A stretch of 64,000 bases of DNA from Linyphia triangularis (GCA_963978545.1 OZ021723.1:3782001-3846000); one strand, 5' to 3'. Counted from the stretch's first letter, positions 1-14,280 are shown. The notes: a model not told the origin generated them from the letters alone. Made by a program: numbers and translations.

Positions 1-84
1 CTTTCTATTGATGTAAAAAAGGTGTCATGTTGTTCAATGCACTTTTGAAATTTTATACAAAATTGCCTCAGTAGGCACAAATAT

Positions 85-400
85 GCTGGCCAATATCGCT
101 CAGTACTGGTTAATCTCGATGTGAACAGTTGTAGACTGGCCGTTGCTATGGATCTTGGCCAATCAAGCCCAGTGATGGGTAAAATATACTGAAAATTTTG
201 AAATATCGATGCAGAGTTTTTAAATTGAAATACATTTTTATAAAAAAGGACCAAGGGATAAAATATATGTTTCATGATGGTTTTGATACGTTTATATATT
301 TAAAAAAATCGTATAATTTTTTTGAACAAAGCTCTGGTTCTGAATGGATTGGCCAATCTTCCCAGTATCCCTGCCTCCGTTATTGGCCAATAGTGATCTG
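85..400. repeat. TTGGCCAAT-rich degenerate repeat
   Basis: The palindromic core TGGCCAAT occurs at about 87, 156, 350 and 384, with related TGGCC words between (136) and short CCAGT/CAGTA words nearby. This density is far above chance in such AT-rich DNA, so I read it as a decayed short-period repeat. No open frame or transposon end is visible. The left edge may lie outside the window. Confidence 0.4.
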
Positions 401-1476
401 CTAACTGATAATGATTAAATATTTAATTATTTAAAACATAAATGAAAATAAACGCAGTGAATAATGATTTCTTCCTTATATAGAAACATTATTAGAAATT
501 ACATTTATTATCATATATTCCCTTGAAATTTCCAGGAAATAAAATAAAATTATTACTCTCAAATTATAACTTTCAACCCCCTCTCAAGCTGTTAGGCAAA
601 CTATTTGTTTATGTATTCAAATATATAAAAATCCAGTTATTACTTGGAATAATTTATTGGTTTAAGGATTAAATTTTATGAAGTATGCACCATATTTACG
701 TACTTCTTTTGGAATTTTACAACAGTTAATGTATGACAAAAACTCGAATGAATGCAATGAAAAAAACTCGACTGCAATGAAAACTGAAAGAAATTCTATA
801 AATTCTATCTCTTTCTTCAAAGACAAAAAAACAAACTATTTTCTTGAAATGTACCAATGTCAGTAAAAATATAAAAAATTAAACCACAATATGTTGCATT
901 TTTTCTACAAATCCATTTTTGCTGTCTTAGATTTTACCCTACTATTTTTTTAAAATCAAACAAATGATTGTAACTTCAAATATAATTAACTGTCAGAAGT
1001 GTTTTAAAATTGTCAAAAGTATAATTTTTTAAGTAACCTTATATTTCGGCTACCCGTGAAGAAATTATGCACTAATGCTAGTGCGTCTTGATTCGTAATT
1101 ATTTAGAAAGAGTAAGATTAAAACAAAATAATGTGTCTGTAGGTAGAAAATAGGTTTTTTAAATTCAATAACGACTGAAAATTATCAAAAATGACTAATC
1201 ATTTTTTTAGAAAGATTTCCTTACTTATCTGTTGATGTTTTGATGAAGAAGCCAATGAAAAAAGATTAATCAGTCCAAAAAAAAAATATTTAATCTATTA
1301 TTAATACATTGTCATCAAACAGTTTTATTTTTTATTAAACTGCTTTATATTTGAAGTTGAAATCCTTGAAATTAACTGATTATGTTTAATTTTTAGTATT
1401 ATGTTGATAAAGACAAATTTTGTTTTAAATAACCCTTAAACAGGGAAATAAAAAAAAAAATATGTTCAAAATTAAA
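401..1476. other. AT-rich interval, no gene seen
   Basis: Nothing coding is supported; the 62-codon frame at 678-866 has unbiased AT-rich composition. A small hairpin, GCACTA-ATGC-TAGTGC, lies near 1069-1084. Confidence 0.6.
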
Positions 1477-1489
1477 ATTTTTATTAGAG

Positions 1490-1634
1490 TTGGTTGGTTA
1501 TTTTCAGATTATCTGGCACCGCTATAATGTGCCAAAACATTCGTCATTTGACAAGCCAACATACATTTAGCAACACCCATGCCTGACACGGGACTCGAAC
1601 CCGCAACTTCTTGGTCTAGAAGCTAGTATGCTAC
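1490..1634 (-). mobile_element. SINE-A copy 1 (tRNA-derived, 5'-truncated)
   Basis: In the minus orientation this shows the pol III B box (complement of GGACTCGAACCC, near 1590) and the family body, ending in a (CCAA)n-type tail at 1490. It stops at the A-box side, so the 5' tRNA head is truncated. A 13-bp target duplication with one mismatch (1477-1489 and 1635-1647, ATTTTTATTWGAG) flanks it, which supports target-primed reverse transcription. It shares its body with the copies at 25.2, 32.9, 38.8 and 40.1 kb and has an internal deletion after GGCACCG. Confidence 0.85.
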
Positions 1635-1857
1635 ATTTTTATTTGAGATTTGTGAAACTCACATGTGATTTTGTAACGTTTTATAGAAGAAATTACGGTT
1701 AAAACAAATAATAATGTAATTCATATGAGCAAAATTTAATATTAATCCTTTATATGCATTGCCAATTTTTATGTGCAATTGCAGCTTACGAATTTTCACA
1801 GAGTTTGATCACTACGAATAAAAGATTCATTCCGAAATATTTAAAAACTTTTTTTTG

Positions 1858-2990
1858 TTCCAAATCTTGATTGGATACATTGTCATCTACAACGAATCTG
1901 TTTGTCAATATTCAGATCGATTGAATGTTGGCAAGTGGGTTAATTTGTTCTCCGAAGATTTACCTCGTCAACCTTAACATGGGAAGGTTTCAGTCATTAA
2001 ATATTGCCAAATTGAACATGTTTGAATTAAGCTTGGCATCTTGGAACGTGAGTAAAAGCTGATAATTCTTAGCAATAAAAACGTGTTTAAAGGTCCGATA
2101 ACTAGATGGAAAACATTGTCATCGACAACGAGTGCACCTGCCAATTTGAAAAGTTTCAGCACGTAGTAAGTTTTGTTTTTTGTTTGTTTTTTGGAACCAT
2201 CGACTGTCTATTTCTGCCACTTATAAAGTGCTTAACACAGCCAAATACGTCTCGTAATTTTGATCATCTAGAAGAATACAAGATCGAAATTTTCTAGTGT
2301 AAACCCTTCTCTCCGACCCCACCACACCAACGAGAGGACATTGAGGCTACGACAGATTTAACGTGCACCAGCCCCCATTAGGTACACACCGATATTTGGC
2401 GGACGGAGGCCCGAACTCACAACCCTCCGGTTACGAGCTCAACACCCTACCGCAAGGTTATCGGTGCCCACGTAGTAAGTTTATTAGTAATATCAAACGC
2501 CAATTAAAGCGTGTACAAACGCTTCTTTTTAGTTACAGTGATATCTCCCAAAACTTGATAATGCAATCTTTATGAACAACGAATATATATCTAACGAATT
2601 TCCGCAAGATTGGATTACAGTAAGTTAGGTTAATCGTATTCAGAAGCAATAATATAAGCTTGAGAAAAAACGGGTAATTAATGACAGTGACAGCTCAAAA
2701 TCCTTAATACAATACAGGCAAAGAATCTATGTGCCAAACTTTAGTTTGATCGGATGACGGTAAATTGATTTTTTATTTTTCAGGAGAGAAAATAGTTGAG
2801 TGTAACAAAGCGAACATTTAGTAACAGCGACATCCCACAAAACTTGATAGAATGCATTGTTATTGACATTGAATCTACCTGCGTGTCAGTCTAATTGGAT
2901 ATCGGCAAGTGTGTTAATTAGGCCTCCATATACTTGCCCGGCAGACACAAATACAGAAAGTCAAAGTTAATATAAAGGATTAACAAATAC
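1858..2990. repeat. Cluster of degenerate G-family repeat fragments
   Basis: Several partial, diverged copies of one module follow each other: ACATTGTCATCnACAACGA at about 1878 and 2113, GTGATATCTCCCAAAACTTGATA near 2540 (quoted in part), and the fullest copy at about 2820-2990. That copy runs from TTTAGTAACAGCGACATCCC to AAGTTAATATAAAGGATTA. The same module is at 43.8-44.4 kb and 60.2-60.8 kb. The cluster is interrupted by SINE-B. No coding potential is seen. It may be a nested or tandemly duplicated non-autonomous element. Confidence 0.6.
2174..2468 (-). mobile_element. SINE-B (tRNA-derived, A-rich tail)
   Basis: A 14-bp perfect direct repeat, CACGTAGTAAGTTT, at 2160-2173 and 2469-2482 brackets 295 bp. 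Read on the minus strand, the 5' end carries a tRNA-like head: an A-box-like stretch (GCGGTAGGGTGTTGAGCTC) and a B-box-like GAGTTCGGGCC. The 3' end finishes in an A/C-rich tail at the 2174 side. This is a different family from SINE-A in head, body and tail type. It landed inside older G-family sequence. Confidence 0.85.
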
Positions 2991-3788
2991 CTATGAACGG
3001 AAAATGATTACTTTTCATAAACAAAAACCCAGCCTAATTACCTAATTAAGTTTAATTACCTATTCAAATATTAATTTTAAAAGAATATCGCTCATATTTT
3101 GAATAAAAAAAAATGTTTTTTAGAGCAAAAGGAATTTTAGGTTGTGAACAAAAGTTAAGTGGATAAGCATCTTAGTTAATTTTTTTAATAAATTATTAGA
3201 AACATCAAAAGTTTCAAACTTATTTTTTTCGAAACAATAATACAGAAACAATATTGATTTAATTAATGGTATTATTTATTCATTTTTAACATTTTTATCC
3301 AACAACTTATAAAGTAGAAAAATTATCATGAAAAGCTTTCATGCGAAAAGTTTATGCAGCAGAAGGTTTTGATCAGCTTTAAAAAGGAATACGTTGGATA
3401 AATTTTTCAGTGATACACAAAAATGCTGACAAAATTTCAAACGCGTCAATCAAATTCTTACGGAGCACTGTATAATTCATCCTATTAAAAAAAATAATAA
3501 AGTAATATTAAACTTGATAAAAATCATAAAGGTTTTAGAGATGGCGACAACACTTGAAATTTTTAAAATTATTCTTACAGCTTGAGTAAAATGAAAAATG
3601 GATTGTTCTAGAACGAAAAACATGTTTCTGCGATTTTTTATCAGATGCAAATTTTGATTTTCATTTTTAGTTTGTAGCTTGTTATATTCCGTCATTTGTC
3701 CTTTTTGTCTTGTTCTCCACATTTATAACCCTACAAACGTCTTCTGGAATTAGATAACAATCGCTTTTTTGCCACCATTCTTCTTATT
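2991..3788. other. AT-rich interval, no gene seen
   Basis: No supported gene or element. The minus-strand 81-codon frame (3477-3722) lacks domain features and looks like chance. Confidence 0.55.
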
Positions 3789-4740
<952 letters not shown>

Positions 4741-6869
4741 GAAAGGGCTCTCTACATCCAAGAACCTCAATGAGCTAGAGAAAACCACTTTTCTAATCTT
4801 TTTTTGGGGATAGTACTTACTGTGTCTCATATTTAATTATTTACAACGTTTTTCGAGTCCGGACTTGGATTAGAAAACTCCTGCAAGAATTTTGCATTTT
4901 GTATTGACATTCCTATAAAAAGCGCAGTAAAGAAGATCCTCTCGGAGATTTCAAAAATTGGAAATGTCTTTTCATATTGCAGTTATAAAATACCCTTCTT
5001 GAATTTCTTGTATCATGAAGCTTCTTCACAGTAATTAAGTAGTTGCTTGAAGCAGCTGTTGAAAGAGGGGCTAGAAACGTCATTTTCAAGTGATTTCAGG
5101 CAAATTTTTGCAATGTTTCATATTATTTCTTTCCTTTTAGTAAGCCTGAATTGATCCTCTCCTGACGGCATATTTGACTTTTGTCATATATATCTTGAAC
5201 TTTTAAGTACACTTGGAGCCATAAAATGTACCTGTATTTCAGGAGAAGAACTGCACAAGAAAATTCTTACCAATTCTAAGATCATTCTTTTGATCATCAC
5301 GGGGTTTTGAAAGTTCTACGAAATGCAATGCTGCTGCATTTGGGGTAGGCTGTAGCTTGGATTGTGAATTCATTAGTGATAGATGTAGAGTACTTGATTT
5401 TTTCAATAGATTAACATCTGTTGAAAAGATCAAAAACACTATATCTATCACTAGGCAGGCTTAAATCACTATAAAAAAGGGAAATATCAGTAACGGGATA
5501 ATTACTAACAATACATGTTGTGAAAATAGCCTCAAACACAATTTCGCAGCTAAGAAAAAAAGAAAATAAGATGCGCAGGACATATCCAAAAAGCTCTTGT
5601 TAGCTTTTGCTCGATAAAAATTAATGCTTCTTCCTCTGATCACTGCTTGAGGCCGTTCAGCCAAAGCAAATATCCTATACGTTTTTGGTTAATCACCAAT
5701 GCTGCAGTGTTACGTAGGCAGCATTGACTAATAACCGAAAACGTAAAAGATATGTAAAAGATACGTAAAAGATTTCTCCAGATTGACTCCATAACAGGTC
5801 TAGATCTTTTTCCCATGACCAAAACGGATAATCTGTCAACTACGCTTGATCCAGTAATTTCTGGTAAGATCTTGCTCTCCCATCGTTACAGTGATTGGTA
5901 CAATTGGGAACAAAAATGAGCAATACGTTGCTGTCTGCTTCTAGACCGTGAGCTAAAACATATTAAATTCAACTGGGTCAAACCCGAAGGAATCAGCTGA
6001 TGATACAAAGATAGCAGTTGTCTTCAGAGGTATATTATATTATTGTGGTTTTAAATAAATGATATTAGATACAGATTTCTTATGTTTTAATGAATCAATA
6101 TGTGTTTTAGTATAGACATGATGTTTTTCGAAAATTTCGATATATTTGAATACTGGTCACATACAATATGTTATAATGTATGAACTTTTCAGGAGGAAAT
6201 AATAAGTTACTTAATTAGAAATCAAAAGTTACTTAGAAAAAAATTAATTAATGATTCATTCAATAAATAATTAAAAATAATGTGGTGTATAATTTTGTTC
6301 CGTATGTTCTTTTAACGATACAATTTCGTACGAAGACGTATGTTTTAATTGAACAAAAAATGCTTTATAAAAACTCCTTTATCAAGATATATGGGTTTTT
6401 TTCCTTCTTTTTTTCCGTAGCTCATAATAGGTACCTCAAAACTGGACATTGTAAATTTAAAGATCTATTTTAATAAGTTTGGATTAGCTTTTTAATTTAA
6501 TTCCAATATCGACTTTTACACATCCGTCTAGTGTAATATTTATCACGAGAATTAAATATATTTAGCATACTATTTTATAATATGAATCGGCGCTATTTGT
6601 GAATACCACACTTTCCGATTTTTAACTCACTCAACAGATACTCATTTGATATCAATATGATTTCTAAAGTAATTTTTCCTTTATTCTAGAACTAAAATCT
6701 GTCTTTTTGGCTTTATCTATTTTTAAAAATCAAAAATAATGTCCACTACAAGTAAAAATGCTTTTGTTGCATTAATTAAAGAATTCAATTTATATTTAAA
6801 AAAATAACACTTTTGATTGGTTATTGAAATCCGCGATTCAATTGTTTATGCCCTAAATGTTTAACTTAG
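4741..6869. other. Mixed interval with a hairpin; no gene seen
   Basis: Composition is less AT-rich at 5.2-6.0 kb, but stops break all frames and no domain is recognisable. A hairpin has ~26-bp imperfect arms at 5680-5705 and 5718-5743, followed by three direct copies of a GTAAAAGATA-like 10-mer (5744-5773). An old unrecognised element is possible. Confidence 0.45.
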
Positions 6870-7642
6870 TTAAGGGGAGTTTAAACCTTTTGACGCCAAC
6901 AAAATCAGCTTTTTTTGCGTAAAGTTCAATATACTTTCAAATAAAATATACTTTATATTTTTAATTGTAATTTTTTATACAATACAATGCTTATTTTCTT
7001 CTTAAAAAAATAGCTATTTTAGACACAAATATATTTTTTAAAAAGTTATCAAGTGAAATGTAACGATTAAAAATATAGAAAAAAAAATGTGAACATAAAT
7101 TACCCACAAGATATTTTATTACGTTTCTGGAATAAACTCAATATTAATATTGGAAATGAAAGCTAATTTATGGGTTTATTATCTAAAGCAGAATTATTCT
7201 TTTATACAATATAAAAATATTTTTATGTAAAAAATAACTTGACAATTTTAATTTTAATTTTTTTTTCTAACTATAAAGGACGTTTTATAAAAAATTTGTC
7301 ATCTATATTCTTATTTCCTGCTTCAGAGAATGTAAAACTATCACGTGCATATCCATACATTTTTTTTAAAGGGATAGAACAATAACTTTTTTTTAATATT
7401 GTGGGAAACTTATACTCATAATTTTTTTTCTCTAAATTTTACATCATTACGTTTCACTTGATAACTTTTTAAAAAACATACTTATGCTTAAAATAATTAA
7501 TGTTTTTCAAGAAGGAAATAAACATTATGCTGCATAAAAAATATCAATTAAAAATACCGAATACTTTTTATTTTAAAGCATATCGAAAATTACGTAAGAA
7601 AAGCTATTTTTGTTGTCGTCAAAAGGTTTAAACTCCCCTTAA
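6870..7642. mobile_element. TTAA-flanked element with ~270-bp inverted arms
   Basis: Both ends read TTAAGGGGAGTTTAAACC inward (6870 onward; complement ending 7642). The inverted similarity continues for roughly 270 bp on each side, including a shared AAAAAGTTATCAAGTGAAA segment near 7040 and, inverted, near 7460. The flanks differ outside TTAA, which fits a TTAA target duplication as in piggyBac-type elements. There is no ORF; it is a MITE or foldback derivative. Arm divergence suggests an old insertion. Confidence 0.75.
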
Positions 7643-8722
7643 GTTTCTCTGGAAGATCTTTTTTACGGAGTTATTTTGAAGCATGTATTTAAAGAAGTAA
7701 GATAAACAAACTTGGTTTCATCTTCTTTGTCCTGAAATACTTTTCTTTCCTTTTTCATTATACTCGAGATGACTTCCTTTTGATTTTTTCTCTCTTTACT
7801 TTTAAACAAAAGATTTTCTTCTAATGGGACATCTCCAACAACGGTTTACTGAAAAAGAAGCTTATTTTCAGCTGAATAAGCTACAATGTAGTAAGGTTTA
7901 TGTGTGCCGATTGTTTTATAAAGAAAAAAAAAAGTAGAAGCCAAGTAAAACGAGATGAGCAAGAGCAAGTTTGAATTTCAAAAAATGTTGAACCGTTTTA
8001 TTGAACACTTGAAATTCCGGAAAATGGGAATTTAGGTCCTTATGTCAAGAAACATTAATTATTTAATGTAAAGCCAAATAATTTTTATGCACTCATTTTA
8101 TTTACCACCAAGTCGGTATAAATTAAGTTATTCACTTTGTATGGTACAAACTTTGAGGATTTGTAACGATGTGTAATTGAGTATCTCATAATTCAGCTTT
8201 GTATTTTGTTTTGATTGCGAAACAAACATAAAGGAATACTTCTAGAAATTTGTCGAAAATAAATGCATACATTTTAGTAAAAAATCATGATATATTAAAA
8301 TTAAATTACATAAAAATAAAAAAAAAATAAAAACGTATTTGCAGAATGTAAGAGTTTAGAGAAAAGGGTAAGGTGGTGCTGGAATACTAGCCACGTACAT
8401 TGCTTTTACGCACTCCAAAAGTAAAAAATTAAAAAACAAAACAAAAATACTTAACATGCTTATTGTATAATTATTGCTTGAAAAATACATTAATTCAATA
8501 TTCTTGAACCTACTTGCAGTATATAAAGTCTTTTATGATAAATTTTGTAATGATCAATGATGATGTCTTACGTCTTAATAACTCTCAAATACATATTAAA
8601 ATGTATTTAATTATAAAAGCCTTCTCAAAAAGCCTATTTTTAAATAATATCTGTGTATTTTTTAGGGCATGAAACAATTATTGCTACTCAATTTTATTGT
8701 ATATAATTGTTAATAGTGAATA
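7643..8722. other. AT-rich interval, no gene seen
   Basis: No gene, element or strong repeat recognised. Confidence 0.6.
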
Positions 8723-8724
8723 TA

Positions 8725-10306
8725 CAGGGTGTCCAGAAAAGGACTACCTGATTTCAAAATTAAATATCTCGAAAACAAAGATCGATAGAGGAATGCAGTA
8801 AACGGTATGTTTATTGTGAAAGCTGTAAGAATTTTATACAGCAGTTTGAAATAATAGTTACAAAAGCTGCTAACAGATGGCGCTGTACGCTGTACAGCTC
8901 ATTATCAGCATACATAAAAGAAATAATCGTATGAAAACATTCTTGGCAAAAAATCACATCACAATGTTTTCAAAATGTTCACCATTGGCACTACAGAGGT
9001 GGCGCAAACGAAGAATGAAATTTGCCATCACATTTCGTAGTGTCTCAACAAAAATGGATTCACATGCCACACAGATCGCCGATTCAAGCTCGTCCAGCGT
9101 GGCGGGATGCTTCGGGTAGACAATGTCTTTCAATGTGCCCCACAAAAATAGTCACAGGGAGTAAAATCCGGCGAATATGGAGGCCAATCCATGCCCGCAC
9201 CAGTAAATTTGGGATATTCCAAAGCAATGACTCGATTCCCGAAGTATTCATCAAGAAAGCGAAACACTTGTTCGGTACGATGTGGTCGGGCTCCATCTTG
9301 CATAAACCATTCAGTACGTGGTCGATCCTCTAACACTTGCTGTGTGGCGACAAATTGTTCCAAAATTGCAACGTAACGTTCACTAGTGATCGTTTCTGGA
9401 ATGAAAAAAGGGCCAATAAGCCTCTGCTGCATACTGCAGCCCACACAGTAACTTTAGGAGAATACTGGGGTTTCGCTTCACACCAATATGGATTTTCGGA
9501 ACCCCAAAATCGCCAGTTCTGTTTATTCACGAATCCATTCAGGTGGAAGTGTTCTTCATCTGTAAACCAGATGCAGCCAACATCAAATCCTTCACTATCA
9601 ATCATTGTGAGCATCCGATTAGCAAAGTCAATCCTTTGTTGCACAGCTCGTACGGGTATGGCCTGGTGAGTTTGAATTTTGAATGGAAACATGTGTAGGC
9701 TCTTTCTCAGTATTTTCTGCGTGCTGGAATGCTTCAAACCAGTCTCAGATGCAATTCTACGGACGGATGACATTGGATTTTGCTGAATAATTCCAGAAAC
9801 TGTGGCGATATTTTCAGTCGTAACTGCAGTTTGCTTGCGGCCAACATTCCCCACTAGATCATCAGTTACGCTGCCTGTTCGTTGAAATTTGGCGAAGAGC
9901 GTACGAATGGTTTTCGCATCGGGTCCTTTTGGAACATTAAATCGTGCTTGAAAACTGCGCCTTGTTGCCGTAGGACTCTCTTTTAACCTGTGGTACTCTA
10001 GCACCAGAGAAACGCGTTGTTCAATGGAGTACACGGTTTTAATCTCTTCCTTCGTTACGCTAACCTCCTTTCACGCTTCAATAGTGGAACTGATCGCTCT
10101 GGGCTTCGGATCACTATTTATACTAGGCATTATGTATGGCGATTGCAGCGCCATCTGTTAGCAGCTTTTGTAACTATTATTTCAAACTGCTGTATAAAAT
10201 TCTTACAGCTTTCACAATAAACATACCGTTTACTGCATTCCTCTATCGATCTTTGTTTTCGAGATATTTAATTTTGAAATCAGGGAGTCCTTTTCTGGAC
10301 ACCTTG
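8725..10306 (-). mobile_element. Mariner-like (IS630/Tc1-mariner) transposon with ~160-bp TIRs
   Basis: CAGGGTGTCCAGAAAAGGAC at 8725 and its inverted counterpart ending at 10306 are flanked by TA on both sides (8723-8724, 10307-10308), the target duplication of this superfamily. The inverted repeats run about 160 bp and differ by eye at only about two positions, so the insertion looks young. Total length is 1582 bp and encloses one transposase gene on the minus strand. The TIR inner part includes AGATGGCGC. The element is structurally complete, but its gene is frameshifted. Confidence 0.93.
8954..10034 (-). pseudogene. Mariner-like transposase, two frameshifts
   Basis: The first block (10034 to about 9418) begins MYSIEQRVSLVLEY, a DUF4817-like helix-turn-helix. 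A second helix-turn-helix follows around residues 88-112, then the catalytic-fold motif WFTDEEHFHL with the first Asp near residue 159. The second block, shifted near 9416-9422, contains MQDGARPHRT (second Asp) and WPPYSPDFTPCDYF (third Asp). The third block, shifted near 9144-9148 in a short T run, gives WGTLKDIVYP and the C-terminus ending at 8954. Each break fits a one-base loss. About 42 residues separate the second and third Asp, more than the 34 of classical mariner. With broken frames it is probably inactive unless the breaks are assembly errors. Confidence 0.92.
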
Positions 10307-10308
10307 TA

Positions 10309-12596
10309 GTTCTTTAAAAAGTTCTTTTTTATTAAATTGATTTGTTAACAGTGATAATACAGGCTTTTGAAAATTGGCAATTTCTGAGTGAATCGAGAAA
10401 TTCCGAGATGTTTTCTATACCGTGCTGATTATCAAATCGTTTGCTTTGGTTATTTTGTGAAAGTTCGCAAGGAAGGACATAAATATAGCCAAGGAACGGA
10501 ATTTCAGTAGCATGGAGATTTAACTGTATTGATAGAAGTTCTGCGCTATTTTCCACGATTCTGAATTATTGCTATACCTTAAGTTGTAAACACTGAAACT
10601 TTTGTTTCAGTTTAGTAGCGAGTTCTCTCCTGTTTAGAGTAGTTTTGTAAATCAATAAGATGAAGATACAAATTATCCGCTTTTATTTTGTAAAAACTGT
10701 GTCGTCATTTCTTCAGAGAAAATTCGTAACACTATTGAAACAATGTCTAATGTATCATTGATTTAATGATAATTAAGTTTTCATGCATTCACTATTTACA
10801 TAAATATACAAAAATAATAATTGCAATGTTACGGCGTGAAATGACCTTCTTATTGGCCTTATATTGGTAGACTACAAAGAACCAAACACAAATAAATAAA
10901 ATCTATAAGTTATAATTTTTTTTAATTGTATCACTTTAAATTTATTTTATCTCCTTAAACAAGTTATAAATAACAAATCTGAAATTTTGTGTAGTTACTA
11001 GTAAAGAACAATACAGAAAGATAATACTTTGATACCATTGAAAGTGCGATTGGCATAGTGCTAAGGAGAAAATTATATTAGTAAATTTTTATTTAGAAAA
11101 GAGCTATATCAAATATTGAACATTCATTCTAACTTGAGGATCAAAAGATTTAATGATTTTCAAAGATAAAACTTCCTTCCTTACAAAATTAAACTTCTTT
11201 AGAGGATTATATGAAGGTTATTTTCTTCAATCCCTTTGGGCTGATGCGATTCTCTATTAGTTATAAGTTTACTGTGCACAATAATATCAGTATTAATACT
11301 TGCAAAATCACTGAGTTTAGTTAGTTAGGCTTTTCTCAGCTTCTTTCAACTTTATTGAGCATAGTTGCACGTTATTATTTTCAAAGTAAATAATCTGCTC
11401 ATGCTTGTTTCGCCTTTTTAAAAAATTATAAAGATTTTGTATTTGGCTGCATGTAAAGATATGCCTTTATTTCGCACTACCAAAACAGTAAATTCTAGTA
11501 TACACATCTAAACTAAAATCCCTTTCCATACTTTTTCTACATTTATTTTTGCCTCATCTTCATCGCTTCAATTATTATTATTTTCCTTACATAAGCACTT
11601 TTGAAATCCTTTCCACACTTATTAACCACTTAATATTCAATATTGCTTGATATTGTGCTACGGAACTCATTCAGTCTTGACGTTGCAACAATCTGACTAA
11701 CAATAGTTAGCTAAAACAAGCTAAGGAATACTGAATAGTATATATGTATTGTTAACATGTATCTTTATCGAGCTCTATTCCAATTTCGAATATTAAGGAA
11801 AATACCATTTGCATAAAATTTGCATTCTGCTCAAAGAAAGATCTAAACCTCCCAATCAGAGTTTTCAGAACATTTCAATAGAGTTACTTTAGAATATCGA
11901 ACAATACGTTTTAGTGAGTTTTCTTGTTAAATCCCTTATCTTGTCCGGATTTCTTTCTTCCTATCAATAGTCTTTACTTGTGCCTATGCAAATATTGAAT
12001 TCCAAAGTAAAAAAAAAAAAAGTTTTAAAAGCACTCCAAACTGTGCTCTTCATCACCTCAATCCTTTCTCAGAAATTGTTTTTAAGACGTATGTTCTACT
12101 TGGAAACCTAAGCGAATATATAAATAAAAAAAATCTCGAATAATTTTCCTTCAGCCATTGAGATAAAAATTCACCATTGGATTCTTGAGGACCATAAAAA
12201 AGTGTATGGTCTAAACCTACGTAAATCAGTTTATGCACCGTAGTCTTCTCCTGCAGAGATTATTAACAAGAAAAACATTAAATTTACATAATCTAGAATT
12301 ATCAGCGCATGTATTTTACTTAATATTGTAATAGAATGATATGAAAATGTAAATATCTGCAGAAACTGAAGATTATTCTGAAATTTGCATGGAAAATAAT
12401 AAAATATTATATATATATATATATATATCATTTTTACAGGCTAACCACTATCACAACTATCCACAGTGTTAATAATGAAAATAAAAATGATATCGGTACC
12501 TGTCTGGGGATCAATTTTTCATTCTAAAGTAATAGAATGAGAGAAGATTGAAAGTTTAGCTACCTCCCGAAACATCATTCTAAATTTTCACAATCA
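10309..12596. other. AT-rich interval, no gene seen
   Basis: No supported gene or element. A minus-strand 74-codon frame at 10332-10556 shows no domain. A short (AT)n run is near 12407-12428. Confidence 0.55.
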
Positions 12597-12895
12597 TTGA
12601 TGACGTAATATTTATTGCCGTATTGGCTTATTTCTAAAAGACGTATCCAGAGAAGTGGAATTATATGTACTCTTCCTCAATGAAAACTAAGGAACCTTAG
12701 GTTACCATATATAAAAAAGAGTGCTTATTATTTGGCAAGTTATGACCAATTTGGCCATCGTTCAATTCATTCAAGGTTGATATTTTAAATTTTTTTATTT
12801 TTTTTGCAGTTTTGAATATTCCTCTCCCTTCCACGGCGGACCAGTGCACTCATAATACACTATCATTTCTCTAAGTTCAATAAGAAAATCAATAT
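12597..12895 (+). mobile_element. Foldback element FB, half copy
   Basis: From TGATGACGTAATATTTATTG onward this matches the right half of the foldback element at 26152-26811: the TTTATTGCC...TTGGC centre, the GGTTACCA...TTATTTGGCAAG segment, and CACGGCGGACCAGTG near 12834-12846. It lacks the left half, and the outer end is more diverged. It is likely an older truncated insertion. Confidence 0.65.
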
Positions 12896-13024
12896 TATGT
12901 TTAATGACGTACCAAAACTTGCAGTCTCTCCTCGGAAACTTACACATTGGGCTGATTTTCGTATACTTGGTTTTCTACTTGCTATTTAAAAATTTTAAAC
13001 CTGAATTTAAATGGATATAACATT
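12896..13024. other. No feature seen
   Basis: Short unassigned interval. Confidence 0.4.
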
Positions 13025-13300
13025 TGGCCCTTTGTGCATCACTTTTACTCAATTTATAGTTTGCTTTGGACATACCTTATGACTTACATTGGGCAGTGTT
13101 TTTTGAATGTCTTAATCTATTTTCTATGATTAACTCGCTGTGTATTTTTTGCCCTTTGTGCATTAAATTCTCACAGTTTTGGTTTACTTTAAATTTCCAA
13201 GTGTTGCACAATGGGCTATAGTCACCTGAACTTGACCTAGATAATTTAATTTTTGTGTATTTTTACCCTTTGTGCATCATCCTTTTGCTATTTAATATAA
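13025..13300. repeat. Degenerate ~118-bp tandem repeat (CCCTTTGTGCAT)
   Basis: CCCTTTGTGCAT recurs at about 13030, 13153 and 13267, each followed by a similar T-rich stretch. The spacing of about 115-123 bp suggests three decayed tandem units. Confidence 0.5.
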
Positions 13301-13659
13301 TATGGATATTATCACATTTATTATCTTGCCTTTTACTGGATTGCTGGGAGACTCCCCCTTTTTTCTATACGCTGTTTGTTCTTGGGATTTAATTTAACGA
13401 TTTGAAAAATGTTTGCGAATGAATTTTGCCTGCTTGTTGATTAATGTTTATCTTGCTTATTTAGGATTTTCTGTCCTTATATTGGTATGGAAATTTAAAT
13501 GGCTTTCTAGATTAATTAATTTGTTTGAAGATTGATTTGTTCTACTTTTATTTTCTTTGAAATGTTATTGATTAAATATAAGATTTGTTCATAAACCTTG
13601 TTTTACGATTTAAATAATTTCTGCAAAATATTTTTTAAGTGTTTGTAAATTTATGGATA

Positions 13660-13870
13660 TGGATATAGATATAAATATAGATAAATATAAATAAATAAAT
13701 ATATAATTTGTATATAAATAATAATAAATATAATATATATAGGTGATATAATATATAAAATATATAAATAAATATAAATAAATAATTATATAAATAAATA
13801 ATTATATAAATAAATATAATATAATAAATATAAATAAATATAAATATAGATATAGATATAAATATGGATT
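13660..13870. repeat. AT-only simple repeat (ATAAATA/ATATAT)
   Basis: Almost only A and T, in overlapping ATAAATAAATA, TATATAAATA and GATATA words. It is a decayed short tandem repeat. Confidence 0.85.
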
Positions 13871-14280
13871 TATGGATTTATAAGTTCTGAATTTCATTGA
13901 CAATATTTTAATCTCTGGCTTTGCCATTTCGACTCCTTATGTTTGGATTTTAATACATGATTACAGGAATTTTAACAAATATTATGTTCTTGGTTAATTA
14001 ATTTATTTTGGTCTTAATCTATGTTTGAAGTTTTAACTTTTTGTGTATTGTCCTATTGTTTTCTTTTTTATATTGTGTTTTTTCATGTTGTAGTGTTTTA
14101 TTAGAAAGAAGACGTTGCCAACCCTTTTGAAATTTTATCCTATTATACATTTTACCCACCACCATTGTAATTCTATATGACTATTTAATATCTGTTCTTA
14201 ATTTTTTTAAAATTCATATACTTATTTTATTATATATATATAAACCCCCCATGTAAAAATTACCTAATGAATTTTAAATA

